Source of the DNA: JBBECF01 sp040881945
GTDB lineage: Bacteria > Pseudomonadota > Alphaproteobacteria > Dongiales > Dongiaceae
Length of the DNA: 6,902 nt
Assembly (NCBI GenBank): GCA_040881945.1
Contig: JBBECF010000045.1
Coordinates: 1-6,902, forward strand
Direction of reading: 5' to 3'
The notes under the pieces are model-generated. The model was not told the origin of the DNA. It did no database searches and saw nothing but the letters and a program-made list of their open reading frames with translations. Below are positions 4,282 to 6,902 of the stretch, in pieces. Position 1 is the stretch's first letter. Each line of letters opens with the position of its first letter. The translations under genes and the position numbers were made by a program.

Positions 4282-6708
4282 ATGAGTCGTGGCGTCCCAC
4301 ATGTGATCTGGTTCGAGGAGTTGGAGCGCGGCGACGTGCACCGCGTTGGCGGCAAGAACGCCTCGCTCGGCGAGATGGTGAGCAGTCTCGGCGCGCAGGG
4401 CATCAACGTTCCACCCGGCTTTGCGACCACCGCGGACGCCTATTGGCGCTTTGTGGAAGCGAACGGGCTCAAGGAGATCATCGAGACTGCTTTGCGGGAG
4501 CGCAAGGCCGGCAAGGCCTCCCTGCAGGAGGTCGGTCATACGATCCGGCGTGCCTTCGTGCACGGCGACTGGCCGGAGGACACCGCGCAAGCGATCCGCG
4601 ATGCCTACCGGGTGCTGTGCGACCGATCCGCCGAGTCCGACACGGATGTCGCCGTGCGTTCGAGCGCGACGGCCGAGGACCTGCCCGATGCGAGCTTTGC
4701 CGGCCAGCAGGAGACCTTCCTCAATGTCCGAGGTGAAGATGCGCTTCTGGAGGCCAGCCGGCGATGCTACGCCTCGCTGTTCACCGACCGCGCCATCAGC
4801 TACCGGGAGGCGAAGGGCTTCGACCACCTCAAGGTCGCGCTCTCGGTCGGTATACAGAAGATGGTGCGCTCCGATATCGGCGGTGCCGGGGTCATGTTCT
4901 CCATCGATACCGAGACCGGATTCGACCGGGTGGTGATCATCGACGCTGCCTGGGGGCTTGGCGAGACAGTTGTTCAGGGGCTCGTCGATCCCGACGAATA
5001 CCAGGTCTTCAAGCCGTTGCTCGGTGACGCCGCGCTCGTGCCCATTGTCGAGAAGCGGCGGGGCGGGAAGGCCCGCAAAATGATCTACGCCACCGGCGCC
5101 GAACGACCGACCCGCAATGTACCGACGTCCGACGCCGAGCGGTTGGCATTCGTGCTCGCGGACGCCGAGATCCTCCAACTTGCGCGATGGGCTTGTGCCA
5201 TCGAACGGCATTACGGCATGCCGATGGACATGGAATGGGCCAAGGACGGCCGAACGGGAGCGATCTTCATCGTTCAGGCACGCCCCGAGACCGTCCAGTC
5301 GCGCCGGGACCTTGGTGCGCTCAAGTCGTACCGGATCAGGAGCAAGGGCCGGACGCTGGCGACAGGTCTCAGCATCGGCGATGCCGTCGTAGCGGGACCG
5401 GTCTGCGTGATCGACAGCCCGCGGGAGATCGATCGGTTCATCGACGGCGCCGTGCTCGTGACCGAGACGACGGATCCGGACTGGGTCCCCATCATGAAGC
5501 GCGCCGCGGCCATCGTGACCGACCATGGCGGACGCACGTCGCACGCCGCCATCGTCAGCCGGGAGCTCGGGCTGCCCGCCATAGTCGGGACCGGGAACGC
5601 TACCCATGTCCTTCATGACGAGCAGGAGGTAACCGTCTCTTGCGCCGAGGGTGATCAAGGTTTCGTGTACGAGGGGACCGCGGCGTTCGATGTCGAGACT
5701 CTGGCTTTCGATGCCGTCCCACAGACGCGCACGAAGGTGATGCTCAATCTGGCCAATCCGGCCGCGGCCTTCCGTTGGTGGCGACTGCCGGCAGACGGCA
5801 TCGGGCTGGCACGCATGGAGTTCGTGATCAACAATGCGATCAAGATTCATCCGATGGCGCTCGCTCGATTCGACGAGCTCACCGACGATGAAGCCAGGCG
5901 CAAGATCGCCGAGCTGACCGAGGGTTACGCGGACAAGACGGAATACTTTGTCGATCGGCTGGCCCGCGGATTGGCCAGGATCGCCGCGGCGCATTTCCCG
6001 AAGCCCGTGATCGTACGCATGAGCGATTTCAAGACCAACGAATACGCACGTTTGATCGGTGGCCAGGCATTCGAGCCGGCGGAGGCGAACCCGATGCTCG
6101 GGTTCCGGGGCGCCTCTCGGTACTACTCACCGCGCTATCGAGATGGATTCGCTCTGGAATGTCGGGCAATCCGGCGTCTGCGCGAGGACATGGGATTCCG
6201 GAACGTCGTCGTCATGATTCCGTTCTGCCGGTCGACCAAGGAGGCCGACCGGGTCCTCGAAGTCATGGCGCAGACCGGTCTCGAGCGCGGCCGCAATGGG
6301 CTCGAGGTCTACGTCATGTGCGAGATCCCTTCGAACGTCGTGCTGGCGAAGGCGTTCGCCGAACGCTTCGACGGCTTCTCGATCGGCTCGAACGACCTGA
6401 CCCAGCTTACGCTGGGCGTGGACCGCGACTCCGCCGAGCTCGCCGAGCTCTTCGATGAGCAGGACGAGGCTGTCAAATGGATGATCCGGACCGTCGTCAC
6501 CGAGGCGCACCGGGCCGGTGCGAAGATCGGGCTGTGCGGACAGGCGCCGAGCGATCATCCGGAATTCGCCGAGTTCCTGGTCGAGTGCGGCATCGACTCC
6601 ATGTCGGTAAGCCCCGACAGCTTCATCAAGGTGAAGCAGCGGGTCGCGGCGGCCGAGGCGGCGGGCAGGGCGCCCGTCAAAGCAGGTCCCGCGGCGACCG
6701 TCTCATGA
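4282..6708 (+). CDS. ppsA: Phosphoenolpyruvate synthase (pyruvate, water dikinase)
   Basis: This 808-residue enzyme converts pyruvate, ATP and water to PEP, AMP and phosphate, the entry to gluconeogenesis from pyruvate, lactate or acetate-type substrates. E. coli PpsA has 792 residues. The N-terminal ATP-grasp-like domain (about 1-350) shows GGKNASLGEM (23-32), AVRSSATAEDLPDASFAGQQ from residue 124, and WGLGETVVQG. The mobile phosphohistidine domain (about 385-465) has TDHGGRTSHAAIVSRELG with the catalytic His at residue 421, the same number as in E. coli. Thr419, the target of the PEP synthase regulatory kinase in E. coli, is also kept. The C-terminal TIM barrel (about 485-790) has GFRGASRY, the PEP-enzyme signature around SIGSNDLTQLTLGVDRD, and catalytic Cys752 in GLCGQ (Cys751 in E. 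coli). No regulatory protein gene (DUF299 family) is in the window. The enzyme probably shares a transcript with the RNase gene 93 nt upstream. Base composition is mixed, and 6001-6060 is only half G+C. Confidence 0.96.
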   Translation: MSRGVPHVIWFEELERGDVHRVGGKNASLGEMVSSLGAQGINVPPGFATTADAYWRFVEANGLKEIIETALRERKAGKASLQEVGHTIRRAFVHGDWPEDTAQAIRDAYRVLCDRSAESDTDVAVRSSATAEDLPDASFAGQQETFLNVRGEDALLEASRRCYASLFTDRAISYREAKGFDHLKVALSVGIQKMVRSDIGGAGVMFSIDTETGFDRVVIIDAAWGLGETVVQGLVDPDEYQVFKPLLGDAALVPIVEKRRGGKARKMIYATGAERPTRNVPTSDAERLAFVLADAEILQLARWACAIERHYGMPMDMEWAKDGRTGAIFIVQARPETVQSRRDLGALKSYRIRSKGRTLATGLSIGDAVVAGPVCVIDSPREIDRFIDGAVLVTETTDPDWVPIMKRAAAIVTDHGGRTSHAAIVSRELGLPAIVGTGNATHVLHDEQEVTVSCAEGDQGFVYEGTAAFDVETLAFDAVPQTRTKVMLNLANPAAAFRWWRLPADGIGLARMEFVINNAIKIHPMALARFDELTDDEARRKIAELTEGYADKTEYFVDRLARGLARIAAAHFPKPVIVRMSDFKTNEYARLIGGQAFEPAEANPMLGFRGASRYYSPRYRDGFALECRAIRRLREDMGFRNVVVMIPFCRSTKEADRVLEVMAQTGLERGRNGLEVYVMCEIPSNVVLAKAFAERFDGFSIGSNDLTQLTLGVDRDSAELAELFDEQDEAVKWMIRTVVTEAHRAGAKIGLCGQAPSDHPEFAEFLVECGIDSMSVSPDSFIKVKQRVAAAEAAGRAPVKAGPAATVS

Positions 6709-6839
6709 AGATCGTCGTCAATTCGCAGCTCGGGTACGAGGTGTTAGACCTGACCGGCCACCATGGACTGCGAAGCGGCGGCAGCGTTGGGACTCATCCG
6801 GCACACGGGGAAAGTAAAAAATTATTTAAATATCAATAA
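6705..6839 (+). CDS. Unrecognised 44-codon ORF coupled to ppsA, possibly a truncated gene
   Basis: An ATG overlaps the ppsA stop as ATGA (6705-6708), and the frame runs to TAA at 6837-6839. The product begins MKIVVNSQLGYEVLDLTG, a plausible start of a folded protein (a beta strand followed by a polar turn). It then turns low in hydrophobic residues (GLRSGGSVGTHPAHGE) and ends KKLFKYQ in AT-rich DNA. It contains a TTA leucine codon, rare in such DNA. The pattern is what a gene cut off after about 18 codons and read through into foreign sequence would give. I recognise no family. It may also be non-coding chance, since no separate ribosome site is needed at an ATGA overlap. Confidence 0.28.
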   Translation: MKIVVNSQLGYEVLDLTGHHGLRSGGSVGTHPAHGESKKLFKYQ

Positions 6840-6847
6840 CTTAAATA
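6816..6847 (-). terminator. Weak A/T-only hairpin with T-tract downstream of tRNA-Ser
   Basis: Reading the minus strand past the tRNA CCA end, TATTTAA (6847-6841) pairs with TTAAATA (6829-6823) across an 11-nt loop, and TTTTTT (6821-6816) follows after one base. The order stem then T-tract fits an intrinsic terminator, but a stem with no G-C pairs is weak. TATTTAAATA (6823-6832) is itself a 10-bp palindrome, so other readings are possible. Confidence 0.3.
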
Positions 6848-6902
6848 TGGCGGAGGGAGGGGGATTCGAACCCCCGATACGGCTTATCACCGTATAACGG
6901 TT
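6848..6902 (-). tRNA. tRNA-Ser, 3' portion (anticodon beyond the right edge)
   Basis: Read on the minus strand, the window ends inside a class II tRNA. The visible parts are the last bases of the anticodon arm (AACCGTT), a long variable arm with stem ATACGG/CCGTAT, a T arm with 5-bp stem GGGGG/CCCCC and loop TTCGAAT, the 3' acceptor strand TCCCTCC, discriminator G and an encoded CCA (6850-6848). A long variable arm with G at position 73 indicates serine; leucine and tyrosine tRNAs carry A there. A selenocysteine tRNA is less likely, because the acceptor plus T stem fits 7+5 rather than its longer arrangement. The anticodon and 5' half lie outside, so the isoacceptor cannot be read. The gene is convergent with ppsA. 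Confidence 0.92.

Noticed and set aside
4246..5994. Minus-strand open frame of 582 codons opposite ppsA, and one of 460 codons (2836-4218) opposite the RNase gene
   Set aside because: Both mirror genes with complete catalytic motifs. Their products show no fold or motif I recognise and there is no ribosome site.
6859..6875. tRNA 3'-end sequence as an att site, with a search for a second copy elsewhere in the window
   Set aside because: No second copy of the T-arm/CCA region was seen. Short TTCGAA matches, such as near 2871, are isolated hexamers.
6763..6902. Plus-strand frame from ATG 6763 running through the tRNA to the edge, containing AEGGGFEPP
   Set aside because: The GGGFEPP string is the classic translation of the antisense of a tRNA-Ser T arm, a known annotation artefact.

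Overview
The window looks like chromosomal DNA from a high-GC alphaproteobacterium. The order cysG - DUF2849 - cysI on the minus strand is typical of that class, and the Rhodospirillales are my best guess, by family memory only. Nothing in the window fixes the genus.

Left half (1-2546, minus strand): a sulfite/nitrite assimilation operon transcribed right to left. It runs from a promoter near 2518-2546, through fused siroheme synthase cysG (2413-1007) and a 99-residue DUF2849 protein (1002-703), to the siroheme-dependent reductase cysI (695 leftward, cut by the window edge). The genes are separated by 4 and 7 nt. CysG makes siroheme, CysI uses it, and the small DUF2849 protein between them has no known function.

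Middle (2414-2823): a divergent intergenic region of about 410 nt. It holds the cysG promoter, a 7+7 bp palindrome just upstream of that promoter's -35 box, and a hairpin in the cysG leader. The roughly 200 GC-rich bases before 2824 show no convincing feature.

Right half (2824-6708, plus strand): a beta-CASP metallo-beta-lactamase RNase-like gene (2824-4188), followed after 93 nt by phosphoenolpyruvate synthase ppsA (4282-6708). The catalytic residues I can locate in both are intact. The 93-nt gap holds a possible 28-codon ORF that overlaps the RNase stop as ATGA and ends at the ppsA ribosome binding site. A further ATGA overlap at the ppsA stop opens a 44-codon ORF that I do not recognise and that ends in AT-rich DNA.

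Right edge (6848-6902, minus strand): the 3' part of a tRNA-Ser gene, with its CCA end facing ppsA. The plus-strand pair is less GC-rich than the cys operon in the lines I counted and ends beside a tRNA 3' end, so acquisition at the tRNA is possible. I found no integrase and no second att copy.

I do not see a clearly new system. The most interesting points are the uncharacterised DUF2849 partner of the siroheme genes, the RNase-PEP synthase pairing with its small coupled ORFs, and the broken-looking ORF beside the tRNA.
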